A stretch of DNA of 64,000 nucleotides, from positions 62,001-126,000 of the forward strand of contig QAMJ01000012.1 in NCBI GenBank assembly GCA_003150355.1, written 5' to 3'. The stretch comes from Clostridiales bacterium (GTDB lineage Bacteria > Bacillota > Clostridia > Oscillospirales > Oscillospiraceae). Shown one piece after another: positions 16,506 through 24,224 of the stretch; position 1 is the first letter of the stretch; each line of letters opens with the position of its first letter. The translations under genes were made by a program, and so were the position numbers. The notes below the pieces were generated by a model that was not told the origin of the DNA, ran no database searches, and worked only from the letters and a program-made list of their open reading frames with translations.

Positions 16506-17156
16506 ATGAATTATAAAACGATAGACATGGATAGTTTCCACCGCCGCGCGCACTTTGAATATTTCAAAGGCCTTGCCTATCCGTATGTCGGCTTCACGGT
16601 CAATGTCGATATAACGGGATTCCTCGCCCAGCAGAAGCGGCTCGGGCTGCCGTTCTATCTGGCGCTGGCCTACTGTGTGACCCGCGCGGCAAACAGCGTG
16701 CCGGAGTTCCGGCGGCGCATCCACGGGGACGGCATCATAGAATACGACTGGTGCCACGGCTCGCATACCGTCGCCCTGCCGGATGAGACCTACTGCTACT
16801 GCACGCTCGACTGCCGCATGCCGTTTGAAGAGTATCTGCCGCTCGCCGCGGAAGCATGGGAGCGCGCGAAGGCGGCCTCCTCGATTGAGGACGGAGAGGA
16901 CGCGGATTCGCTGCTGTTCTTTTCGAGCATCCCTTGGATGAGCTTCACCTCCGTCATCCAGCCGACGCCCTCCCCCGCCGACTCAAACCCGCGCATAAAC
17001 TGGGGAAAGTATTTCCGTCAGGACGGCAAGGTGCTGCTCCCGCTTGCGGTGCTGTGCAATCACGCGCTTGTTGACGGGCTGCATATCTCCCGGTTCTACT
17101 CCGCGCTCGACCGCGAGCTTGCGGAGCCGACAGACCGGCTCGGAGATATGGGCTGA
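16506..17156 (+). CDS. Chloramphenicol acetyltransferase-like (CatA family) protein
   Basis: A 216-residue member of the type A CAT fold, slightly longer than the classical enzyme of about 213-219. It starts in the family manner (TIDMDSFHRRAHFEYF), has the central SSIPWMSFTSV segment matching the substrate-loop region, and ends in NHALVDGLHISRFY. The classical HHAxxDG motif has Asn in the first His position; the catalytic second His and the Asp are retained. Acetyl-CoA-dependent transfer is likely, but chromosomal CAT-like proteins often do not confer resistance. Starts 7 bases after mnmE. Confidence 0.85.
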   Translation: MNYKTIDMDSFHRRAHFEYFKGLAYPYVGFTVNVDITGFLAQQKRLGLPFYLALAYCVTRAANSVPEFRRRIHGDGIIEYDWCHGSHTVALPDETYCYCTLDCRMPFEEYLPLAAEAWERAKAASSIEDGEDADSLLFFSSIPWMSFTSVIQPTPSPADSNPRINWGKYFRQDGKVLLPLAVLCNHALVDGLHISRFYSALDRELAEPTDRLGDMG

Positions 17157-17187
17157 GTTCAACCGCGCATTTTGACCGATTTGCTAT

Positions 17188-17216
17188 TGACATTAGCCCC
17201 CGTGTGTGCTATCATT
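17188..17216 (+). promoter_or_regulatory. Promoter of tRNA-Ser
   Basis: TTGACA, 17-base spacer, TATCAT; predicted start about 12 bases before the tRNA. Confidence 0.75.
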
Positions 17217-17234
17217 ATCCAGCAACATCGGCAT

Positions 17235-17326
17235 GCAGAAGTACCCAAGAGGCCGAAGGGGCTCCCCTGCTAAGGGAGTAGGTGTCTAAAAAGCACGCGA
17301 GGGTTCAAATCCCTCCTTCTGCGCCA
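17235..17326 (+). tRNA. tRNA-Ser (anticodon GCU)
   Basis: A type II tRNA of 92 bases: acceptor stem GCAGAAG/CTTCTGC, anticodon loop CTGCTAA with anticodon GCT, a long variable arm (GTGTCTAAAAAGCAC), T-arm GAGGGTTCAAATCCCTC, discriminator G and an encoded CCA. The long variable arm and the anticodon agree on serine. Confidence 0.96.
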
Positions 17327-17363
17327 AGCCGCCGCAAGCGTATCTGCTTGCGGCGGCTTCTTT
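17326..17363 (+). terminator. Terminator of tRNA-Ser
   Basis: A 14-bp stem (AAGCCGCCGCAAGC with its complement) and a following TTTTATTCTTT; the stem begins at the CCA end. Confidence 0.9.
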
Positions 17364-17387
17364 TATTCTTTAAAAATGTGCAAGCCA

Positions 17388-17411
17388 AGAGCGCTCCGGA
17401 CGGAGCGCTCT
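17388..17411. terminator. Hairpin after the nanA end
   Basis: A 10-bp stem AGAGCGCTCC/GGAGCGCTCT with a 4-base loop lies 25 bases beyond the nanA stop. The T-tract is short on both sides; it probably ends the leftward sialic acid operon. Confidence 0.6.
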
Positions 17412-17436
17412 TTCTATACCGTACCGTATCGTTCCC

Positions 17437-18354
17437 TCATTCGCAGAACTTCGCTATCGCGGCGTCGATATCCGCAGCGCAGTCGGAGGCGATGGCCTCG
17501 TCGCCCGGCTGGAGCGGATAGAGCGGCGCACGCACGCTGCCGATATCCGGTGCTCCGCGCAGGCGGAGGATCTCTTTTATCATTGCGTACATGTTCCCCT
17601 GCCCTGAGCACATCTTGTAGATAATGTGGCAGCAGGCGTCCTGTATAGCGCGCGCAGGGATGATGTCCCCGGCGCGGACAAGAGCGTATATACGCTCGTA
17701 CAGCTCCGGCATGGCAGCGTAGGTGCCGCCGATGCCGCCGACCGCGCCCGCCGCAAGCCCCGAGAGGAGCTGTTCATCCGGGCCGTTGAAGACTATTGCG
17801 CCCTCGTCGCGCCACATCTCAATGTCCTGTATCGGCATGGAGGAGTTCTTCACGCCGATCACGTTCGGCACGGAGAGCATCGTGCGCAGCAGGGAGCTGT
17901 TCAGCCCCGTACCGGCAAGCTGCGGGATGTTATAGATGATGAAATCCGTATTCGGCGCGGCGGAGGCGATGTCGCTCCAATACTTTGCCACCGCGCGGTC
18001 CGGCAGATGGAAGTATATTGGCGGGATGGCGGCGATGCAGTCCGCGCCCACGCTCTCGGCATGGGCGGCAAGCTCCATGCTGTCGCGCGTGTTGTTGCAG
18101 GCAACGTGCGCGATGACCGTGATGCGTCCTGCGGCCTGTTCAATGACCGCCTCAAGCACGGCCTTGCGCTCGGCTGCAGACTGATAGATGCACTCGCCGG
18201 AGGAACCGCCGACGTACACGCCCGTCACCTTTTTGCCTATCAGATACTCCGTAAACGCGCGCACACGCTCGGGCGACACCTCGCCCGCGTCGTCATAGCA
18301 GGCGTAGAACGCCGGGATAATGCCCTGATATTTCGTAAGGTCTATTGCTTTCAT
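17437..18354 (-). CDS. nanA: N-acetylneuraminate lyase
   Basis: A 305-residue class I aldolase of the DHDPS/NAL family, predicted to cleave sialic acid to ManNAc and pyruvate. It has the carboxylate-binding GGSSGE near residue 50, catalytic Tyr in IYNIP (~138) and the Schiff-base Lys in GVKNSS (~165), the NAL-type arrangement. It is the last gene of the leftward arm containing an AGE-type epimerase, RpiR regulator and ABC transporter, which supports NAL over dihydrodipicolinate synthase. AAGGAGTG precedes the ATG. A second DHDPS-family gene at 43692 differs at the Tyr position. Confidence 0.9.
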   Translation of the reverse strand: MKAIDLTKYQGIIPAFYACYDDAGEVSPERVRAFTEYLIGKKVTGVYVGGSSGECIYQSAAERKAVLEAVIEQAAGRITVIAHVACNNTRDSMELAAHAESVGADCIAAIPPIYFHLPDRAVAKYWSDIASAAPNTDFIIYNIPQLAGTGLNSSLLRTMLSVPNVIGVKNSSMPIQDIEMWRDEGAIVFNGPDEQLLSGLAAGAVGGIGGTYAAMPELYERIYALVRAGDIIPARAIQDACCHIIYKMCSGQGNMYAMIKEILRLRGAPDIGSVRAPLYPLQPGDEAIASDCAADIDAAIAKFCE

Positions 18355-18381
18355 TGTACACTCCTTGTATTTGCCCTTGTC

Positions 18382-19302
18382 TCAGCCCTTGACAGCACCC
18401 ATCGTGATGCCTCTCGTGAAATATTTCTGGAAGATGAGGAACACGATGATGATCGGCACGGCGGCAAAGGCTGCACCCGCCATGATGAGTCCGAAGTCCG
18501 TCGAGTTTTCCGCCTGCATCTTCGCGATGCCCAGGGAAATGGTCAGGTTCTTCGTGCTTGAGAGCATGATGAGCTGCATGAAATAGTCGTTCCATGAGTT
18601 AATGAACGTGAAGATCGCAAGCGCACCGACACCGGGCTTTATCATGGGGAAAACTATCTGGTTGAAGGTCTTGAGTTCGCCCGCGCCGTCTATCCTCGCC
18701 GCCTCAAGTATCTCGCCGGGGATGCTCTCGGCGAACTGCTTTATGAGGAACACGCCGAACGGCCAGCCGACGATCGGGTAGATGACCGCGCTGAGCGTGT
18801 TATAGAGCTTGAGCGAGGACATCTCGCGTATGAGCGGGATGAGGATGACCTGCTTTGGCAGCGCCATCGCGCAGACGATAAGCGTGAAGATGAGCGTCCG
18901 CCCGACAAAGCGCTTCTTCGCCAGCGCGTAGCCCGCAAGCGCCGATGTCACGCAGGTGAGGAGCATCGCCGCCACAGCCATCCACACGGTGTTGAGCATC
19001 CAGCGGATCGCGCCGGGCACGGTCGGCCCGACGGAGAACGCCACGGGATTCCCATCTGCCGAGAAATATTGGCTGAACGGGACATAGAACTCCCACAGCG
19101 GAGCCTTGAGCTTACTCATAAGCGTCTGGTAATTCTTCAGCGTCCACTCGCTCGGCCACCAGACGGGCGTGACGGAGTTTACCTCCCTGGCCGTCTTGAA
19201 TGAGCCTGTGATTATCCAATAGAGCGGGAAGGTGAAGAGCAGCGCAAGGATGATGATTATCACAAGGGTGATGATGCGGTTCGCTTTTGATTTACCCTGC
19301 AT
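18382..19302 (-). CDS. Carbohydrate ABC transporter permease (MalG type)
   Basis: A 306-residue permease with an N-terminal membrane segment, a periplasmic-side loop (~residues 35-90) and five more hydrophobic segments. The coupling-helix EAA motif is LEAARIDGAGELKTFNQIVFP near residue 200 (given here in part). It pairs with the upstream permease and solute-binding lipoprotein for predicted sialic acid uptake. No ATP-binding gene is in the locus, so a shared MsmK-type ATPase elsewhere is probably used, as known for other CUT1 systems in Firmicutes. Confidence 0.9.
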   Translation of the reverse strand: MQGKSKANRIITLVIIIILALLFTFPLYWIITGSFKTAREVNSVTPVWWPSEWTLKNYQTLMSKLKAPLWEFYVPFSQYFSADGNPVAFSVGPTVPGAIRWMLNTVWMAVAAMLLTCVTSALAGYALAKKRFVGRTLIFTLIVCAMALPKQVILIPLIREMSSLKLYNTLSAVIYPIVGWPFGVFLIKQFAESIPGEILEAARIDGAGELKTFNQIVFPMIKPGVGALAIFTFINSWNDYFMQLIMLSSTKNLTISLGIAKMQAENSTDFGLIMAGAAFAAVPIIIVFLIFQKYFTRGITMGAVKG

Positions 19303-19317
19303 GTGTCCTGCCCCCCC

Positions 19318-20223
19318 CTAATCCGACTGCCCCAGCTTGAACTGGATGGCAGAGAGTACCGCGATGATAACCATGAGCACAACGCCCATTGCGTTGCCGT
19401 AGCCGTAGCGGTAGAGCTTGAACGCGGTGTAATAGATATAGTACATTATCGTATCCGTGCTGTGCGTCGGCCCGCCGGAGGTGAGCAGCTGGATAAGCGC
19501 AAAGCACTGGAAGGAGTTTATCGTTGTGATGATGAGTATGTAGAGCGTGGTGGGCATGATCTGTGCCCACTTGATCTTCCAGAATACCTGACGGCGGTTC
19601 GCACCGTCGACCTGCGCCGCCTCGACGAGCGTATGGTCGACATTGCCGAGCGCCGAGACGTAGAGCACGATCGGCTGGCCGACAGAGGTGGTGAAGAGGA
19701 TGAGGATGATGCACCAGAGCGCAAAGCGCGCGTCGCCCAGCCAGTTTATGTTCTGGTCGATGATGCCGGTGCTCTTGAGAAGATAGTTGAAAACGCCGTA
19801 GCGGTTGTTGTACATCCACTTCCACACGACCGTTACCGCGACGGAGCCGGTGACGACGGGCAGATAGAAGATGCAGCGGAAAGCCGAGGTCAGCGCGGGC
19901 TTCATGTCATATATCGCGGTGGCAACCCAGAGCGAGAACGCGCACACCGTTGGCACGGCGACAACGACGATGACGACGGTGTTCTTCAGCGCGCCGAGGA
20001 AGAGCTCATCATGGAAAAGCTCCTTATAATTATCCAGCCCGACAAAGACGTCCACGGCATTCTTGCCCATATTGGAGTCAAACAAGCTGGTGTATATGCA
20101 CATGAACATGGGATAGAGCACGAATGTGACGAAGAAGAACAGGCTTGGCAGCAAAAACAGATAGCCCGCTATCGTCTCCCGCCGCACGAGCGCGCGGCTC
20201 ATGCCGTTGTTGGACTTGAACAT
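19318..20223 (-). CDS. Carbohydrate ABC transporter permease (MalF/UgpA type)
   Basis: A 301-residue membrane protein with six predicted helices, beginning with a cytosolic segment and YLFLLPSLFFFVTFVLYP. The EAA motif is VEAAQVDGANRRQVFWKI near residue 205. It lies 15 bases upstream of the second permease and is separated from the solute-binding gene by a hairpin (20263-20294). GGGGGGAT precedes its ATG. Role: one half of the membrane channel of the sialic acid ABC importer. Confidence 0.9.
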   Translation of the reverse strand: MFKSNNGMSRALVRRETIAGYLFLLPSLFFFVTFVLYPMFMCIYTSLFDSNMGKNAVDVFVGLDNYKELFHDELFLGALKNTVVIVVVAVPTVCAFSLWVATAIYDMKPALTSAFRCIFYLPVVTGSVAVTVVWKWMYNNRYGVFNYLLKSTGIIDQNINWLGDARFALWCIILILFTTSVGQPIVLYVSALGNVDHTLVEAAQVDGANRRQVFWKIKWAQIMPTTLYILIITTINSFQCFALIQLLTSGGPTHSTDTIMYYIYYTAFKLYRYGYGNAMGVVLMVIIAVLSAIQFKLGQSD

Positions 20224-20262
20224 AGGGTCGATCCCCCCTTGCGGATCATGTAGTTATCATCA

Positions 20263-20294
20263 CACCCTCTCTGCGCTGGGGCACAGAGAGGGTG
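20263..20294 (-). terminator. Intercistronic hairpin between binding-protein and permease genes
   Basis: An 11-bp stem CACCCTCTCTG/CAGAGAGGGTG with a 10-base loop, no strong T-tract. Such hairpins commonly protect binding-protein mRNA or give partial termination so the binding protein exceeds the permeases; that role is inferred. Confidence 0.6.
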
Positions 20295-20340
20295 CGCGCT
20301 TTGATTCAAAGGAGATACTTGTGTATTTCAGATTATCACA

Positions 20341-21699
20341 TCAGCCTGCTGCCGCGGCGTTCGCGTTGGTGCAGAACTCTGCGACCTCGGTGGCAACGTC
20401 ACCGCCGCCGCCAATGCGCTGGAGCATATTCCACCACTCGGTGCGGGCGGTCGCCCAGCCGGAGGTGACCTGATAGTAGTCGCCAAGGTAAGGCATAAGC
20501 TTGGTGTACTCGTTCATGATGGCGTTGTCAGCCCAGATGCCGGTGAGGTCGATGCCCTCAGCGGTGTCGCGCACGGCAAAGTAGTTGGCGGCCTTGACTG
20601 CGTCAGGCGTGCCCTCGCCGTCGGCGAAGTACTTGATGAAGGTCTTGGCAGCGTCGATCTTGGCAGCGTCGCCGTTATCGAACACACCGAAGCCCCAGAT
20701 GCCGCCCTGAAGCTTGCTCTCGCCGGTCTCGGAGGGGAAGCTCATGAAGACGATCTTCTCGCCGTCGTTGGTGAGCTCGGCGTCATTGTTGTCGGAGTTG
20801 AGCTGCTGGGCGATGTTCCAGCAGAACGCCATCTTGAGTATGCCCTGACGGAAAGCGGTGATCTCCTCGCCGCCGTTCTCGGCCGCGTTGAAGTAGATGC
20901 CGTCCATGCTCTGGAGAAGCTCGAGGGCCTTTATGTTCTCGGGGGAGTCAGCGGTATAGGCGGTGTGCTCGGCATTGGTGAAGGTGCCGCCGTAGAGGTT
21001 GTTGACGAGGGCGCGGGTGCCCTGGTCGCCGCCCTGGCCGGAGCAGTAAACGTCACCGACAGGCTCCTTGTAGTAGGCATACAGTGCATCGACCGCGGCG
21101 ATGAAGTCCTCAGTCGTCCAGGTGTGGCTGTCGATATCGACATACTTGTCTGCGCCGGTCGCGACGAAGGCGTCATAGTTGATGGCCATGCAGTGCGCGG
21201 TCATGACGAGGGGGTACTCATAGCAGGCGCCGTCAGCGGTGAAGCAGGCAGCGACGCAGGCAGCGTTCACTTCGGCCTTATCGGTGGCGTCCCACATATC
21301 GGAGAGGTCGACCATGTAGCCCTTTGCGCCCCAGTTTGCGACGAGACGCTCAGGTCCTTCCATGATGAGGTCGGGAGCGGAGCCGCCTTCGAGAGCGGTG
21401 TTGACCTGATCGTCGCCGTTGGTGTAGTCGAGGTACTCAACGGTGACAGTGATGCCGGGGTTTGCATCCTCGAACGCTGCGATGAGCGCGTCGACGGTGT
21501 CGGCATTGCCCCAGCCGCCTATCGGGTAGGTCCAGAGCGTGATGTTCACAGGCTCTGCCGCGGGTGCGGCGTCGGTCTGAGCGGGTGCGGCGTCGGTCTG
21601 AGCGGGTGCGGGGTCGACAGCGGGAGCGGCGGTCTGGCCGCAGGCGCACAGTGCGAACACCATGCACAGCGCAAGCAGCATTGCAAGCAGTTTCTTCAT
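20341..21699 (-). CDS. Sugar ABC transporter solute-binding lipoprotein (likely sialic acid)
   Basis: A 452-residue lipoprotein: MKKLLAMLLALCMVFALCACG is a signal peptide with the lipidated Cys at about 20, followed by an Ala/Pro/Gln/Thr/Asp linker encoded by a 21-bp tandem repeat. The mature part resembles family 1 solute-binding proteins (ITLWTYPIGGWGNADTVDAL, later GIWGFGVFDNGDAAK and a YFADGEG segment). The start at 21699 has GGAGG 8 bases upstream; the longer frame begins in the promoter region. It has its own promoter within the nan operon, so it can be made in excess. Confidence 0.9.
   Translation of the reverse strand: MKKLLAMLLALCMVFALCACGQTAAPAVDPAPAQTDAAPAQTDAAPAAEPVNITLWTYPIGGWGNADTVDALIAAFEDANPGITVTVEYLDYTNGDDQVNTALEGGSAPDLIMEGPERLVANWGAKGYMVDLSDMWDATDKAEVNAACVAACFTADGACYEYPLVMTAHCMAINYDAFVATGADKYVDIDSHTWTTEDFIAAVDALYAYYKEPVGDVYCSGQGGDQGTRALVNNLYGGTFTNAEHTAYTADSPENIKALELLQSMDGIYFNAAENGGEEITAFRQGILKMAFCWNIAQQLNSDNNDAELTNDGEKIVFMSFPSETGESKLQGGIWGFGVFDNGDAAKIDAAKTFIKYFADGEGTPDAVKAANYFAVRDTAEGIDLTGIWADNAIMNEYTKLMPYLGDYYQVTSGWATARTEWWNMLQRIGGGGDVATEVAEFCTNANAAAAG
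21561..21602. repeat. 21-bp tandem repeat in the lipoprotein linker
   Basis: Two perfect 21-bp units plus a partial third encode AQTDAAP repeats just after the lipobox of the binding protein. A flexible membrane tether, prone to slippage. Confidence 0.85.
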
Positions 21700-21778
21700 G
21701 TTGTGCCTCCTTAAAAATTTTTGTTCCGGTTTTAATATTTCAACGGTTCTCACCGATGATTTCACTCTTTCCACCATC

Positions 21779-21829
21779 ATATTAACCAAAGCCGCCGCAG
21801 ATGTCAAGAGATTTTTGAAAAAAATTTTC
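21779..21829 (-). promoter_or_regulatory. Promoter and palindrome upstream of the binding-protein gene
   Basis: Minus strand TTGACA (21802-21807), 17-base spacer, TAATAT (21779-21784). A dyad of the type GAAAA-N3-TTTTC lies at 21817-21829, just upstream of the -35. Similar dyads occur at 21928-21940 and 24090-24102, suggesting binding sites of the RpiR regulator. Confidence 0.7.
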
Positions 21830-21927
21830 TTCATTTTGGCATTAAGAAGATTTTTTGCAGAGTCTCAATAAACATATTCCCCGGCAGCGGCAGGCTGTCC
21901 GGGGGATATCAGAGAAAAGAGAAATAA

Positions 21928-21940
21928 GAAAATAATTTTC
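21928..21940. promoter_or_regulatory. Candidate RpiR operator at the regulator's 3' end
   Basis: GAAAATAATTTTC, a perfect dyad, overlaps the stop codon region of the rpiR gene and equals the copy at 24090-24102. Regulatory role is inferred. Confidence 0.5.
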
Positions 21941-22802
21941 ACATGTGCTTTTCAGCGAGCGCGTCGGCGATGCGGGCGCGGCTCTGGCGGCACTGGTCAA
22001 GATTGCGGCGGCACAGCTCCGAAAAGAGCACGTCCATGAGGTACATCTGCGCGATCCTCGCGCCGATGGAGCCGAGCTGAAGCGGGCTTTCATCCGCGCC
22101 GCACAGCAGCGTCACATCCGCAAGCTCCGCGCCGGGAGAGTTGGCAAAGTGCGTGACAAGGATAGTGCGCAGCCCGCGCTCCCGCGCGTATGTCAGCGTC
22201 TCGACAAGGTCCTTCGTCGCGCCGGAATAGGAGAAGAAGAGGATAACATCGTTTTCACCCGCGGTGGTGACGGCGATCATCTGCATGTGCGAATCCGTCA
22301 CGGCAAAGTATTTCCCGCTCGCGGTGGAAAACAGGTGCGCCGCCTCCATCGCGATTATCATCGAGCCGCCCTGACCCATGCACAGCACCTTGTCCGCCTG
22401 CTCAAGAAGATCCGCCGCGCGGATATAATCCTCCGGGCGGACAAGCTCGAGCGTCTGCGTCATGGCGCTGATGTTTGCGGTATAGAGCTTTTTGCAGACG
22501 TCGGAAAAGCTGTCGTCATCGAGCACCTCGCCCGAGAGCGGGTTTGACTGCTCCGGGCGCTGGGCGATGGAATTGGCGATAGCGAGGCGGAAAGCGTTAT
22601 AGCCCTTGCAGCCGAGCCTGCGGCAGAAGCGCGACACGGTCGCCTCCGCCACGCCGCTTGCCGCGGCGAGCTCGGTTATGCTCATGTCCTGCGTTTTTCT
22701 CTGATGCGAAAGCACATAGTCCGCCGCCTTTTTCTCCGCGGGGGTGAGGTTATAATACTCCGCGCTTATCCGCTCAAATACATTTGTGCTGCTCTGCCCC
22801 AT
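21939..22802 (-). CDS. RpiR/MurR family transcriptional regulator (SIS domain), likely sialic acid regulator
   Basis: A 287-residue regulator. The N-terminal HTH_6 domain (LTPAEKKAADYVLSHQ, then SGVAEATVSRFCRRLGCKGY) is followed by a SIS sugar-phosphate-binding domain (~residues 125-260; KVLCMGQGGSMIIA, DVILFFSYSGATKDL). It lies within the sialic acid operon between epimerase and transporter genes. Members of this family regulating nan genes bind phosphorylated amino sugars; the ligand here is inferred. CAGGAGAA precedes the ATG, 20 bases after the epimerase gene. Confidence 0.9.
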   Translation of the reverse strand: MGQSSTNVFERISAEYYNLTPAEKKAADYVLSHQRKTQDMSITELAAASGVAEATVSRFCRRLGCKGYNAFRLAIANSIAQRPEQSNPLSGEVLDDDSFSDVCKKLYTANISAMTQTLELVRPEDYIRAADLLEQADKVLCMGQGGSMIIAMEAAHLFSTASGKYFAVTDSHMQMIAVTTAGENDVILFFSYSGATKDLVETLTYARERGLRTILVTHFANSPGAELADVTLLCGADESPLQLGSIGARIAQMYLMDVLFSELCRRNLDQCRQSRARIADALAEKHM

Positions 22803-22822
22803 ACACTTCTCCTGTAAAACTT

Positions 22823-24025
22823 TTATTCCGCGAGCAATTCCCCTGCCATGAGGTCTGTCATAATGAGCATACGCGGCAGATGGAACGGCCCTTTAAAGGT
22901 CGAGCCCTTGCACGGCGGCTCGGTGGGCTTGCCGTCGCGGCGGAGGTAGCCGTACCACTCGCCGTACTCGCTGTCGGCAAAATGCGCCTTGCAGTAATCC
23001 AGCGTGGTGTAGAACCAGTCGAGGTACTCCTCCTTGCCGGTGTCCTTATACAGCATGAGCGAGGATATGAGTATCTCGTCATGCGGCCACCAGAGCTTCA
23101 TGTCGTGCTCATAGGCCTCGGGCGGTCTGCCGAGGGCGTCGACGAAGTACAGCAGTCCACCGTATTCCTTGTCCCAGCCGGCGTTTATCGCCCAGTTGAA
23201 TATCTCCTCCGCGCGGCTTACAAGCTCCTTGTCGCCGGTGCGGCGCGCGTGCTCCAGCAGGAACCACACGCCCTCTATATCGTGCCCGGGATTTACGACG
23301 CGCCCTTCAGTGTAATACAATCTCGCGCTGCCGTCAACCGCGACGTTTTCCAGCACGCACTTGAGCTCCGGGTGGACATGGTAGCGGAATATCTCATCCA
23401 CGCATATCCCGGCGCGCTCGGCATAAAGCGCCGCGTTCTCCGGGTCGGCGCGCTGCATCACGGCCGTGACGTTGAGGTATATCATCGGTATGCCGAATGC
23501 GCGCCCCGTGCGCGTCTCGGGCTCCGTCTTCGGGCCGAGCCCCGTGGGGTCGGGCATGCCGTGGTTGAGGTTCCAATAGAGATCATAGGCGCGGCGGGCG
23601 CGTTCAAGGTGCTCCCGCTCGCCGGTCACGCCGTAATACTCGGCGTTCGCCATGGCATAGAATGCCTCGGAAAAGCAGTACCGGCGCTGGCGCAGCGGCG
23701 CGCCCTCGGCGGTGACGGTGAAGTACATTCTGTCCCCCGCCGCGCGGTTTATGCAGTGCGCCTCCATAAAGTCAAGGCAGCTCTTCGATGCGCGCAGCCA
23801 CTCCTCGCGCGTGCCGTACACACGGCAGAGATACGCGAATATCCAGCCGCAGCGCCCCTGCATCCACACGCTCTTATCCGTTGAGTATATCTCGCCCCTG
23901 CGGTCAAGGCAGGTGTAGACGCCGCCGTTTACCTCGTCCATGCCGTTCTTGAGCCAGAAGTCTATGCTCTTTTTCAGCTCGGACTGTATCCATTCCCTCG
24001 CACCGCGCAGTTTCTGTTTGTCCAT
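22823..24025 (-). CDS. N-acylglucosamine 2-epimerase (AGE family)
   Basis: A 400-residue (alpha/alpha)6-barrel protein of the AGE/renin-binding family, predicted to interconvert ManNAc and GlcNAc without phosphorylation. Key segments: VWMQGRCGWIFAYL, the HDIEGVWFLLEHA motif with a catalytic His near residue 250, and LWWPHDEILISSL with the second catalytic His. Length is typical. It heads the leftward nan arm; the locus has no visible NanE-type epimerase, so this enzyme likely replaces it. GGGGAG sits 7 bases before the ATG, and a promoter overlapped by a palindrome lies at 24076-24104. Confidence 0.9.
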   Translation of the reverse strand: MDKQKLRGAREWIQSELKKSIDFWLKNGMDEVNGGVYTCLDRRGEIYSTDKSVWMQGRCGWIFAYLCRVYGTREEWLRASKSCLDFMEAHCINRAAGDRMYFTVTAEGAPLRQRRYCFSEAFYAMANAEYYGVTGEREHLERARRAYDLYWNLNHGMPDPTGLGPKTEPETRTGRAFGIPMIYLNVTAVMQRADPENAALYAERAGICVDEIFRYHVHPELKCVLENVAVDGSARLYYTEGRVVNPGHDIEGVWFLLEHARRTGDKELVSRAEEIFNWAINAGWDKEYGGLLYFVDALGRPPEAYEHDMKLWWPHDEILISSLMLYKDTGKEEYLDWFYTTLDYCKAHFADSEYGEWYGYLRRDGKPTEPPCKGSTFKGPFHLPRMLIMTDLMAGELLAE

Positions 24026-24075
24026 GATGTTCTCCCCTTTCAGGCTTGTTCATTCATCCGGGTTCCATATTTCAT

Positions 24076-24104
24076 ATAGTAGCATTAAAGAAAATAATTT
24101 TCAA
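24076..24104 (-). promoter_or_regulatory. Promoter of the epimerase arm with overlapping palindrome
   Basis: Minus strand TTGAAA (24099-24104), 17-base spacer, TACTAT (24076-24081). The perfect dyad GAAAATAATTTTC at 24090-24102 covers the -35 and spacer, a position that would block RNA polymerase. Confidence 0.7.
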
Positions 24105-24118
24105 GAGTATTTTTGTTT

Positions 24119-24169
24119 GAAACATTTTTTTATTTTCTTGGTGACAGCCGCTCCAAGGCGTGATATAAT
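24119..24169 (+). promoter_or_regulatory. Promoter of the kinase arm
   Basis: GTGACA (24141-24146), 17-base spacer, TATAAT (24164-24169) with TGA before it (extended -10). An imperfect dyad GAAA...TTTTC (24119-24137) abuts the -35 and may be a further RpiR site. Confidence 0.65.
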
Positions 24170-24224
24170 ACACTATATCCAAGTAACATCGTAAAAATTT
24201 CTGTATAAATGGAGGACGCAGAGC

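Noticed and set aside
17188..17326. tRNA gene as an integration site for the adjacent sialic acid locus
   Set aside because: No integrase, no direct repeat of the tRNA 3' end, and the locus has normal composition and its own terminators.
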